A DNA stretch of 39,457 bases from an uncultured Collinsella sp. (GTDB lineage: Bacteria > Actinomycetota > Coriobacteriia > Coriobacteriales > Coriobacteriaceae), in assembly GCA_900542555.1 (NCBI GenBank), contig UQNU01000016.1, forward strand, positions 1 to 39,457, read 5' to 3'. Under the pieces are notes generated by a model. It saw only the letters and a list, made by a program, of their open reading frames with translations. It was not told the DNA's origin and did not search any database. Position 1 is the stretch's first letter. Every line of letters starts with the position of its first letter. Below are positions 1-6,112 of this stretch, one piece after another. A program made the translations under genes and the position numbers.

Positions 1-12
1 CGCCGAATGCTC

Positions 13-34
13 GCCATCGAAATTTATCGATGGC
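13..34. other. Short perfect hairpin near left edge
   Basis: GCCATCGA at 13-20 pairs perfectly with TCGATGGC at 27-34 around a 6-nt loop. No long T-run follows on either strand. It may be the end of a terminator for a gene outside the window or part of a repeat. Only the symmetry is certain. Confidence 0.3.
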
Positions 35-81
35 CTATTTCAGACTGTAATGGGTTGCTGCCTTCCGCCCGACACGGCATT

Positions 82-117
82 GGTAGTCAATTTGGGACGG
101 GGCTATTTTAGCTACCC
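82..117 (-). repeat. REP-like palindromic repeat, copy 1 (inverted)
   Basis: This 36-bp element is the exact reverse complement of 169-204, so copies 1 and 2 form a perfect inverted pair separated by 51 bp. The family core is GTAGCTAA, a short A-rich spacer, CCCCGTCCCAAAT and a terminal GCTAC or ACTAC. Three related copies lie at 227-258, 1107-1139 and 1203-1230, around the transposase gene. Confidence 0.85.
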
Positions 118-168
118 CTATATATCGGTTGAGATTCATTCGGCCTAATTCATTCACCGTCAGCCAAA

Positions 169-204
169 GGGTAGCTAAAATAGCCCCGTCCCAAATTGAC
201 TACC
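169..204 (+). repeat. REP-like palindromic repeat, copy 2
   Basis: Perfect inverted partner of 82-117. With the 51-bp spacer it could fold into a long cruciform or RNA hairpin. It has the same core as the copies next to the transposase gene, and paired inverted REPs are the usual substrate arrangement for RAYT-type transposases. Confidence 0.85.
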
Positions 205-226
205 CCGGATGCCCGGTTTGGTGGCC

Positions 227-258
227 GTAGCAAAATTACCCCGCCTGAAATGAGCTAC
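227..258 (+). repeat. REP-like palindromic repeat, copy 3 (over the transposase stop codon)
   Basis: Diverged copy beginning GTAGC and ending GAGCTAC. Its right end covers the stop codon of the transposase gene (CTA at 255-257, read as TAG on the minus strand). It lies in direct orientation with the copies at 1107 and 1203. Confidence 0.75.
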
Positions 259-1004
259 TTTTCAACTTTGACTTTTTGAATCGTGCAGTGGCCGATGCCC
301 GTGAGGCGCACGATCTGCTTGATCGAAAAGCCCTCGCTTTTGAGCTTGCGGATACAGTCATCACGCACGCCCTTTGGCAGAGCTTTGAGATGGTGAGGCT
401 CGTAAGGTTTGAGCAACGCCTGCGCAAACTCAAGCGCGTCAGCATCACTCACGTGAGCGCCATAACGGAAGCAATAGCCATTGGGCTCGCCCGAGGTGCT
501 AAATGCAAAAAACCTCTGGGAATTCCCGAGCAACTCGAGCACGCAATCAGTCTTACAAATACCCGGATAGCCCATATACTCGCTAAAGCTGCTCCAGCGA
601 TAGAGCGAAGCAGTGTCAATTCTGGCTTTCGCAGGGTTATCGTGAATGTAACGAACGCAGCTGAGCAGCTGATCATCATCAAGAATCGGCACGCTCTTAA
701 ATCGATCCTGGAAGAGTGGACCCTTTCTGCCTGTCTTAGAATTGAAATACATGGCATACGCCGTCGTAATCGAATGCATGCAATCACTCAGATGAGCATG
801 CTCATCGTCAAGCAGAAGATGAATATGGTTATCCATAAGGCACCACGCGATGACATCAACTTTGAACTTCTGGCATTTCGAAGCAATCAGCCGAATCAAA
901 TAGAGTCGATCATCCTCATCCTCAAATATCAGCTGACCACCACACCCCTTTTGAACGACATGGTAAAAGCCATATTCAGAGATTTCTCGCGCAGTCCGAG
1001 TCAT
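255..1004 (-). CDS. REP-associated tyrosine transposase (RAYT, IS200/IS605-like Y1 family)
   Basis: Single-strand DNA transposase of the Y1/HUH type, 249 aa from the preferred ATG at 1004. An ATG two codons upstream (1010) is only 2 nt from the AGGAGG ribosome site, while 1004 is 8 nt away. The N-terminal half carries the metal-binding HIH motif in MDNHIHLLL. Next comes the FQDRFKS segment and the YIHDNP segment that holds the probable catalytic tyrosine. The last 40 residues (SIKQIVRLTGIGHCTIQKV) look like a helix-turn-helix, probably for recognising the repeat. The gene appears intact. REP-like copies flank it at 227-258 and 1107-1139, as expected for a RAYT and its cognate repeats. The family assignment is firm. 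Activity is inferred. Confidence 0.9.
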   Translation of the reverse strand: MTRTAREISEYGFYHVVQKGCGGQLIFEDEDDRLYLIRLIASKCQKFKVDVIAWCLMDNHIHLLLDDEHAHLSDCMHSITTAYAMYFNSKTGRKGPLFQDRFKSVPILDDDQLLSCVRYIHDNPAKARIDTASLYRWSSFSEYMGYPGICKTDCVLELLGNSQRFFAFSTSGEPNGYCFRYGAHVSDADALEFAQALLKPYEPHHLKALPKGVRDDCIRKLKSEGFSIKQIVRLTGIGHCTIQKVKVEK

Positions 1005-1106
1005 ACGCATTCCCTCCTCTACAGATAAGAATTACGTTACCCGAGCCAGAACAGAAAAAAAACGTACTGGGTGCGACAAATCGCGTTGTTCGGCGAACGG
1101 TAGGTA

Positions 1107-1139
1107 GTAGCTAAAAAAGCCCCGTCCCAAATTAGCTAC
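1107..1139 (+). repeat. REP-like palindromic repeat, copy 4
   Basis: Runs from GTAGCTAAAAAAG through CCCCGTCCCAAATTAGCTAC. The ends GTAGCT and AGCTAC are inverted repeats. It lies upstream of the transposase gene, so copies 3 and 4 bracket the gene as a possible transposable unit (227-1139). Confidence 0.8.
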
Positions 1140-1145
1140 TTTGGG

Positions 1146-1189
1146 CAAAAAGAAAGCCGGGCAGGTGCGGAAAACCGCAACTGCCCGGC
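1146..1189 (-). terminator. Rho-independent terminator of the obg-nadD-yqeK-rsfS operon
   Basis: The arms 1156-1170 and 1175-1189 form a 15-bp GC-rich stem with one mismatch and an AAAA loop. On the minus strand the stem is followed by TTTCTTTTTG. It lies just past rsfS and is correctly oriented to end that operon. Confidence 0.9.
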
Positions 1190-1202
1190 GATATGCGTGA
1201 GG

Positions 1203-1230
1203 GTAGCTAACCCCGTCTCAAATGAGCTAC
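1203..1230 (+). repeat. REP-like palindromic repeat, copy 5 (touching the rsfS stop codon)
   Basis: Shortened copy, GTAGCTAA, CCCCGTCTCAAAT, GAGCTAC, lacking the A-rich spacer. Its last base is the last base of the rsfS stop codon (minus strand, 1230-1232). It sits between rsfS and its terminator. Confidence 0.75.
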
Positions 1231-1685
1231 TAGAGGAGGTTGAGGGGGAGCTGGGGGGCGTCTCCCCAGAGTTTCTCGAGGCGGTAGAAGTCGCGGGCTT
1301 CGGGAGTGAAGACGTGGACGACAACCGAACCATAGTCCATGAGCATCCAGGTCTTCTGCTCGCGACCCTCGATGGAGAACGGGTGCTCGCCGCAAGCCTC
1401 GGCGACCTTCTCCTCGATCTCGTCGACGATAGAATCGACCTGGCGGTTGTTGGTACCGGTGGCAAGCACAAAGTAGTCGCATACGTCGGAAAGCTCGGTC
1501 AGGTCGAGCACCTGAACGTCCTCGCCCTTCTTGTCGTAGGCGGCCTGCGCGGCGGCGCGGGCGACATCCTCGGCGGCGACACCGCTCGCAGACAGCGAGG
1601 CGGCAGTGCGGTCGGACGTGGCGACGAAGCTCTTGTGCTCCACACCTTCAAGAATCTGCTCGTCGGTCATGGTCTCGTCGGCCAT
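1230..1685 (-). CDS. rsfS: Ribosomal silencing factor RsfS (Iojap/YbeB family)
   Basis: Cytoplasmic factor that binds ribosomal protein L14 and blocks 30S-50S joining when nutrients are scarce. 151 aa. The conserved RsfS domain runs from about residue 40: the VQVLDLTELSDVCDYFVLATG block, then the QVDSIVDEIEEKV helix and the WMLMDYGSVVVHVFTPEARDFYRLEKLW signature. About 35 residues precede the usual family start, so the protein has an N-terminal extension or a misplaced start. ATG at 1685 has AGAGG about 7 nt upstream, and no better internal start was seen. It is the last gene of obg-nadD-yqeK-rsfS, and nadD-yqeK-rsfS is a common order in Gram-positive bacteria. Confidence 0.95.
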   Translation of the reverse strand: MADETMTDEQILEGVEHKSFVATSDRTAASLSASGVAAEDVARAAAQAAYDKKGEDVQVLDLTELSDVCDYFVLATGTNNRQVDSIVDEIEEKVAEACGEHPFSIEGREQKTWMLMDYGSVVVHVFTPEARDFYRLEKLWGDAPQLPLNLL

Positions 1686-1712
1686 AGAATACCTCTTTCT
1701 AGACAGCCCGAG

Positions 1713-2321
1713 CTAGCGCAGCTGGGCGTAATGGTTGTAAATCGAAATAGCCGTGGGATAAAGATAGCGCCCGGACTGAATCACATAGACCAAACCCTGC
1801 GCAAAACAGGAGAAGAACAACTCGTCGAGCGTCGACTCCCCCACCATCTTGCGCAGCGCATGGGCATAGTCGCCGTGACGGTTGGGCTCGATGGCATCGG
1901 CCACAAAGACCACCATATCGAGCGGCGTCATGTCGCAGGCACCCACGGTGTGACGGTCGACAGCCTGGAAAACGGCCGGCGACAGCTCGGGAAAAAGCTG
2001 CGGAAGCTCATAGGCGGCAACAGGGCCATGCAAAAGCGGCGTCGCGGCAGAAGGAGAGCCGGCAATCTTAATGCCGTAATGCAGAGCGCGCGTGACCAGC
2101 TCGTCATCGGAAAGCACCTTGTCCCAGTCGTGGATCAAGCCGGCGGCAGCGGCATCAAAGCGGTCGACGCCGTAGACCTCGGCCAGATGAAGTGCGGTCT
2201 CGGCAACGCCCAGCGAATGCACATAGCGCTTGCGCTTATCCTTCATGCGAACATCGAGCAGCTCTTGAATGCGCTTGAGCAGCGCGCGCTCATCGCCCTC
2301 AAACTGATCCTCTACCGACAA
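1713..2321 (-). CDS. yqeK: YqeK family HD-domain phosphohydrolase (probable Ap4A hydrolase)
   Basis: 202-aa HD-superfamily protein. YqeK proteins hydrolyse diadenosine tetraphosphate symmetrically to two ADP. The metal-binding motifs are visible: His in YVHSLGVAETA, the HD pair in GLIHDWDK, His in AVDRHT, and Asp in VFVADAIEPNR. The start is TTG at 2321, the only start codon in this frame after the upstream stop, with a weak GGGGG ribosome site. The frame is continuous with nadD: the nadD TGA (2334-2336) lies exactly five codons before this TTG in the same reading frame. Confidence 0.9.
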   Translation of the reverse strand: MSVEDQFEGDERALLKRIQELLDVRMKDKRKRYVHSLGVAETALHLAEVYGVDRFDAAAAGLIHDWDKVLSDDELVTRALHYGIKIAGSPSAATPLLHGPVAAYELPQLFPELSPAVFQAVDRHTVGACDMTPLDMVVFVADAIEPNRHGDYAHALRKMVGESTLDELFFSCFAQGLVYVIQSGRYLYPTAISIYNHYAQLR

Positions 2322-2333
2322 CGTAGACCCCCA

Positions 2334-3011
2334 TCACTCAAAATCTTCTTGGCCCAAATCGGCATATAGCCTGCGTTTGCGAATGTAGCCGAGCACGGAC
2401 TCGCTCGTAAGATAGCGCACGCTCATGCCGCGGGCAACTCGCTTACGGATGTTCGTCGAGCTGATCGCCAACGCCGGAATCTGAATATAGCGCACGTCGA
2501 ACGGCAGCCCCGACTCTTTGATTCGGGCACGCGCCGTATCGATATCAAAGCCCGGTCGTGTCGCCGCAATAAAGGTAGCAAGCTCAGCGATTCGTTCGGC
2601 ATCATGCCAGGTCACAATATCGATAATCGCGTCGGCGCCCGTAATAAAGTAGAGCTTTACCTGCGGCGGGTAAAAGTCGCGAAGGGCATGAAGCGTATCG
2701 GCCGTATAGGTTACGCCCGGGCGGTCGATCTCGAACCGGCTCGCCAAAAAGGCCGGGTTCGCGGCGGTGGCGAGGACCGTCATGGCATAACGGTCCTCGG
2801 CAGGCGTCACCGGCTTGTCAAGCTTAAAGGCAGGAGAGCCCGCCGGCATAAAGAGCACAGCGTCCAAGTCGAGCGACTCGCGCGCCTGCTCGGCAGTCAC
2901 CAAGTGCCCGTAATGAATCGGGTCGAATGTGCCGCCCATAATGCCGAGCCTAAACTCCCGCCCGTCCTCTAGAGGAAGCTCGGGCAGACCGATTCCACCG
3001 CGCAGCGACAT
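2334..3011 (-). CDS. nadD: Nicotinate-nucleotide adenylyltransferase NadD
   Basis: Transfers AMP from ATP to nicotinate mononucleotide, giving deamido-NAD in NAD synthesis. 225 aa. The nucleotidyltransferase signature GGTFDPIHYGHL is at residues 26-37, and the C-terminal ATP-binding ISSTNIRKR motif is present. About 20 residues precede the usual family start near LGIMGGTFDP. ATG at 3011 lies 3 nt past the obg stop, so translation is probably coupled. An internal ATG at residue 24 is a less likely alternative. The preceding gene is obg and the following one is yqeK. Confidence 0.95.
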   Translation of the reverse strand: MSLRGGIGLPELPLEDGREFRLGIMGGTFDPIHYGHLVTAEQARESLDLDAVLFMPAGSPAFKLDKPVTPAEDRYAMTVLATAANPAFLASRFEIDRPGVTYTADTLHALRDFYPPQVKLYFITGADAIIDIVTWHDAERIAELATFIAATRPGFDIDTARARIKESGLPFDVRYIQIPALAISSTNIRKRVARGMSVRYLTSESVLGYIRKRRLYADLGQEDFE

Positions 3012-3014
3012 GGC

Positions 3015-4481
3015 TTACTCGCCCTCCGAGGTCTCGGCATCGCCCGCGGCATCCGCCGTATCGACAACCTCGACGCCCTCATCCGCAGCATCGGCCACGT
3101 CAATGGCTTCAACGGCAACGTCCTCGTCAGCATCCTCGAGCTCCTCGTACTCCGAGAAGTCCTCAGCGCCCTCAAAGTCAAAGGCGCGCTGGCAAATGCG
3201 GACCTCGTCGCCCGCACGGCAACCGGCCTTCTCGAGCGCGTCGTCAACACCCATACGCGCAAACTTATGCTGCAGGTAAATGACGGCTTCCTCATTTTCC
3301 CAGTCGGTCTGGATGACCATGCGCTCGATGGCACGACCGACCACGCGGAAGGCACCGGGCTCTTCCTGGACAATGCGGAAACGCTTCTCACGCTGCAGGC
3401 GGCGGCGCTCCCACTCATCGTCGCGCAGAACGACCGGCTCATCCGAGACAGCCAACTCGGCGCGCAGCTTAGCCACCTGCTCGCCCACGGCAAGCATCAG
3501 AGTGTTGAGGCCGGCGCCCGTCACGGCAGACACAGCAAAGAACATATGCCCATCGTCGAGCGCTGCGCGCTTAAGGTCGGCAATCTTGTCGGCCGTGCCC
3601 GGCGCGTCGCACTTGTTGGCAACGACGATCTGCGGACGCTCCGAGAGCTCGGCGCCATACTGCTCGAGCTCGCGGTTGATGATGTGGTAATCCTCGACCG
3701 GATCGCGATCCTCAAAACCACCCGTCATGTCGACGACATGCATGATCAGAGCCGTACGCTCAATGTGGCGCAGGAACTGGTGACCCAGGCCCTTGCCCTC
3801 GCTCGCGCCCTCGATGAGACCGGGAACGTCGGCAACGACGTAAGAATATTCGCCGGCACGCACCATGCCGAGGTTCGGTACGAGCGTGGTAAACGGGTAG
3901 TCGGCAATCTTGGGACGGGCGGCACTCATGCGCGCGATGAGCGATGACTTACCCACCGAGGGGAAGCCCACGAGCGCGGCATCGGCCATAAGCTTCATCT
4001 CGAGCTCGATCCAGTGTTCCTCGGCCGGCTCGCCCAGCTGAGCGAACGCGGGCGCGCGGCGCACCGACGTCACAAAGTGCGTGTTGCCCAGGCCGCCGGC
4101 ACCGCCGGGCGCCACGACAACGCGCTCGCCATCGTGAACGAGGTCGGCAATATCGAACATCGGAGTCTGCGTCTCGGGGTCGAGCTCGCGCACCACGGTA
4201 CCCATAGGGACCTTGAGAATCAGGTCCTCGCCGCTCTTACCGTTACGACGGGCACCCTGCCCGTGTGTGCCGCGCTCGGCGCGGAAGTGATGCTTAAAGC
4301 GGTAATCGATCAGCGAAGACAGCTGAGCATCGGCCTGGATGACGACATTGCCGCCACGACCGCCGTCGCCGCCATCGGGGCCGCCCTTGGGAACAAATGC
4401 CTCGCGCCTAAACGACATGCATCCGGCTCCGCCGTCGCCGCCGCACACGTTAATGCGGCTGATATCGGTGAACTGTGACAA
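3015..4481 (-). CDS. obg: GTPase Obg (ObgE/CgtA)
   Basis: Essential GTPase acting in late 50S subunit assembly and stress response. 488 aa. Order: glycine-rich Obg fold (residues 1-160), G domain with P-loop GFPSVGKS (172-179), DVPG (218-221) and NKCD (289-292), then an OCT domain (WENEEAVIYLQHKFARMGVD). The last 50 or so residues form a strongly acidic, repetitive Asp/Glu/Ala/Val tail beyond the conserved domains. Start is TTG at 4481 with GGAGG 8 nt upstream. It follows the rpmA terminator, so it probably has its own promoter or depends on read-through. The neighbourhood rplU-rpmA-obg is widely conserved. Confidence 0.97.
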   Translation of the reverse strand: MSQFTDISRINVCGGDGGAGCMSFRREAFVPKGGPDGGDGGRGGNVVIQADAQLSSLIDYRFKHHFRAERGTHGQGARRNGKSGEDLILKVPMGTVVRELDPETQTPMFDIADLVHDGERVVVAPGGAGGLGNTHFVTSVRRAPAFAQLGEPAEEHWIELEMKLMADAALVGFPSVGKSSLIARMSAARPKIADYPFTTLVPNLGMVRAGEYSYVVADVPGLIEGASEGKGLGHQFLRHIERTALIMHVVDMTGGFEDRDPVEDYHIINRELEQYGAELSERPQIVVANKCDAPGTADKIADLKRAALDDGHMFFAVSAVTGAGLNTLMLAVGEQVAKLRAELAVSDEPVVLRDDEWERRRLQREKRFRIVQEEPGAFRVVGRAIERMVIQTDWENEEAVIYLQHKFARMGVDDALEKAGCRAGDEVRICQRAFDFEGAEDFSEYEELEDADEDVAVEAIDVADAADEGVEVVDTADAAGDAETSEGE

Positions 4482-4496
4482 CAGAATCGCCTCCTA

Positions 4497-4541
4497 CAAA
4501 AAAGAGGGAGACCCTTGAATCCTAAAACTCAAGTGCCTCCC
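4497..4541 (-). terminator. Rho-independent terminator after rplU-rpmA
   Basis: On the minus strand, GGGAGGCACTTGAG pairs imperfectly with TCAAGGGTCTCCC (4506-4541) and is followed by TCTTTTTTG. It lies between rpmA and obg and would cap high-level ribosomal-protein transcription before obg. Confidence 0.88.
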
Positions 4542-4566
4542 ACATATGTGCTCTATGAAGGGTGAA

Positions 4567-4824
4567 TTACGCGTTCGCGAGCGGGCGTACGCTGACCCTG
4601 TGCTTGATACCCTTGTGGAACTCAACGGTACCGTCGACCAGCGCGAACAGCGTGTCGTCCTTACCACGGCCAACGTTCTCACCCGGGTGGATGTGCGTGC
4701 CGTGCTGACGGACGAGAATCGTGCCCGTGGTTACCGTCTGGCCGGCATAGCGCTTCGTGCCAAGGCGCTGACCGCGGGAGTCACGGCCATTACGGGAGGA
4801 ACCGAGTCCTTTTTTGTGTGCCAT
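4567..4824 (-). CDS. rpmA: 50S ribosomal protein L27
   Basis: 85-aa large-subunit protein whose N-terminal tail reaches the peptidyl-transferase centre. It begins MAHKKGLGSSRNGRDS, the mature-type start with no cleavable N-terminal extension of the Firmicutes kind. It contains GTILVRQHGTHIHPG and GKDDTLFALVDG. It is second in the rplU-rpmA operon and is followed by a strong terminator at 4497-4541. Confidence 0.98.
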   Translation of the reverse strand: MAHKKGLGSSRNGRDSRGQRLGTKRYAGQTVTTGTILVRQHGTHIHPGENVGRGKDDTLFALVDGTVEFHKGIKHRVSVRPLANA

Positions 4825-4857
4825 TGTGTATACCTACTCTTTCGTTACGAGTGTAAT

Positions 4858-5232
4858 CTACTCGGCGACGGGAGCCTCGGCAACAGCCTCAGCCTCTGCC
4901 TTGACAGCCTTCTTGGCGCGGGAGGTAGCCTGAACCTTCACGATCTTCAGCTTGGTGAGCTGCTGACGGTGACCCTTCAGACGACGATAGCGCTTACGCT
5001 TGTGGAACTTGAAGACCAGCTGCTTCTCGCCCTTGAACTGCTCAACGATCTGAGCGGTAACCTTGGCCTTGGCCAGCTTGTCGGGATCGGTGACGATCTT
5101 CTTACCATCGTTGAGGAAGATAACCGGCAGGGTGACCTTGTCGCCCTCATTGCCCTCGATCTTCTCGACGGTGATGACATCGTCGGTGGCGACCTTGTAC
5201 TGCTTGCCGCCCGTGTTAACGATTGCGTACAT
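4858..5232 (-). CDS. rplU: 50S ribosomal protein L21
   Basis: Large-subunit protein that binds 23S rRNA. 124 aa from ATG at 5232. An upstream in-frame ATG (5253) would add seven residues not seen in the family, while 5232 gives the standard MYAIVNTGGKQYKV start with AAGGGC upstream. The KRKRYRRLKGHRQQLTKLKI region is the typical RNA-binding part. A short Ala/Glu-rich tail follows the conserved domain. It is first in the rplU-rpmA unit, with a near-consensus promoter at 5275-5303. Confidence 0.97.
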   Translation of the reverse strand: MYAIVNTGGKQYKVATDDVITVEKIEGNEGDKVTLPVIFLNDGKKIVTDPDKLAKAKVTAQIVEQFKGEKQLVFKFHKRKRYRRLKGHRQQLTKLKIVKVQATSRAKKAVKAEAEAVAEAPVAE

Positions 5233-5274
5233 GTTTACTTGCCCTTCATGCATCAGTTAGTGCAACAGCCGAAT

Positions 5275-5303
5275 ATAGTAGCAGGCGAAAATACCCCCGT
5301 CAA
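5275..5303 (-). promoter_or_regulatory. Sigma-70-type promoter for rplU-rpmA
   Basis: On the minus strand, TTGACG (5298-5303), a 17-bp spacer and TACTAT (5275-5280), both close to consensus. The -35 box overlaps the TGA stop codon (5300-5302) of the upstream gene. The leader to the rplU ATG would be about 35 nt, with no convincing L21-type leader structure. Confidence 0.8.
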
Positions 5304-6112
5304 CGAGTATGTGGAGCAAATCCACAAGTTCGCACAGGTATGGGGCTGACGAGTCGGCCCTCGTCGTCCTCGCATGCTTGATTCTGACGCTCGACATCGT
5401 AGGAGCAGATGGTCACGAGGTCTTGCATACCGGTGGAAACAATAGGTGCATCCACGCCCGGGGTCAAGCCCTGCAACAAAACATCAGCCGCAGAAAGCAA
5501 AATTTCCGGACGCATGGACCCCTCGTTGTCGGCGTGGGTGTCGAGCATGAGCACCAAATGGTCCGGACGCTCCCCCGCCGTGAGCTCATAGCCCACCAGA
5601 GTGTGGTCAAGGTCAAGGCGCTTGTTCTTCTTACCGCGCGCGTAGTCGATGCCATGACCTGCACGCAACGTGTCGATTGCGGCGCGCACCTCATCGGCGC
5701 TCACGGGTGCCTCGGGGTCCAGGTGCAGGTCGATGCGGTACGACAGGCGCGTGAGCTGAGCCGTAAGCGCCGGCGTGCGCACGTCGATGTAGGCGGCCTC
5801 GATGGGCGCCAAATCGGCCGGAGACGCCGCGGCCAGGCGCCCAAAGGCCTCGTCGAGCGTGACGAACTCGGTCATAAACAGGTCATACCACTCGCAGGTC
5901 GACGACGTGCCGACGGGCAGCGCCGAGGAGAATCCCACGCGCATGTGCGGAGAGAAGCCCTGCGTGACGGCATAGGGCAGGCCCGCGCGGCGCACGATGC
6001 GCTCGATGGTATGAATCAGTTCCAGATGGCCCAGGTACTTAAGGCGATCACGCTTGCCGTAGCGAACGCGCAGCCTAAAGAGCGTGAGATTGTCGGTCAA
6101 GCGCTCACTCAT
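5300..6112 (-). CDS. TIGR03936 family radical-SAM-linked protein (DUF2344)
   Basis: 270-aa protein of the family that accompanies, or is fused to, a B12-binding-domain-like radical SAM protein. Its function is not established in the family. The signature LRVRYGKRDRLKYLGHLELIHTIERIVRRAGLPYAVTQGF is recognisable near the N-terminus, followed by SPHMRVGFSSALPVGTSS. Its ATG overlaps the stop of the radical SAM gene by 4 nt, so the two are translationally coupled. In many bacteria this pair is followed by a ribonuclease G/E gene and rplU. Here rplU follows directly. Confidence 0.88.
   Translation of the reverse strand: MSERLTDNLTLFRLRVRYGKRDRLKYLGHLELIHTIERIVRRAGLPYAVTQGFSPHMRVGFSSALPVGTSSTCEWYDLFMTEFVTLDEAFGRLAAASPADLAPIEAAYIDVRTPALTAQLTRLSYRIDLHLDPEAPVSADEVRAAIDTLRAGHGIDYARGKKNKRLDLDHTLVGYELTAGERPDHLVLMLDTHADNEGSMRPEILLSAADVLLQGLTPGVDAPIVSTGMQDLVTICSYDVERQNQACEDDEGRLVSPIPVRTCGFAPHTR

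Noticed and set aside
1713..2369. Plus-strand frame 1197-2369 running across rsfS and yqeK
   Set aside because: Opposite two well-supported genes and with no motif.
5233..5274. Autoregulatory L21 leader RNA before rplU
   Set aside because: The leader would be only about 35 nt and I see no stable structure beyond a 4-bp TGCA pairing.
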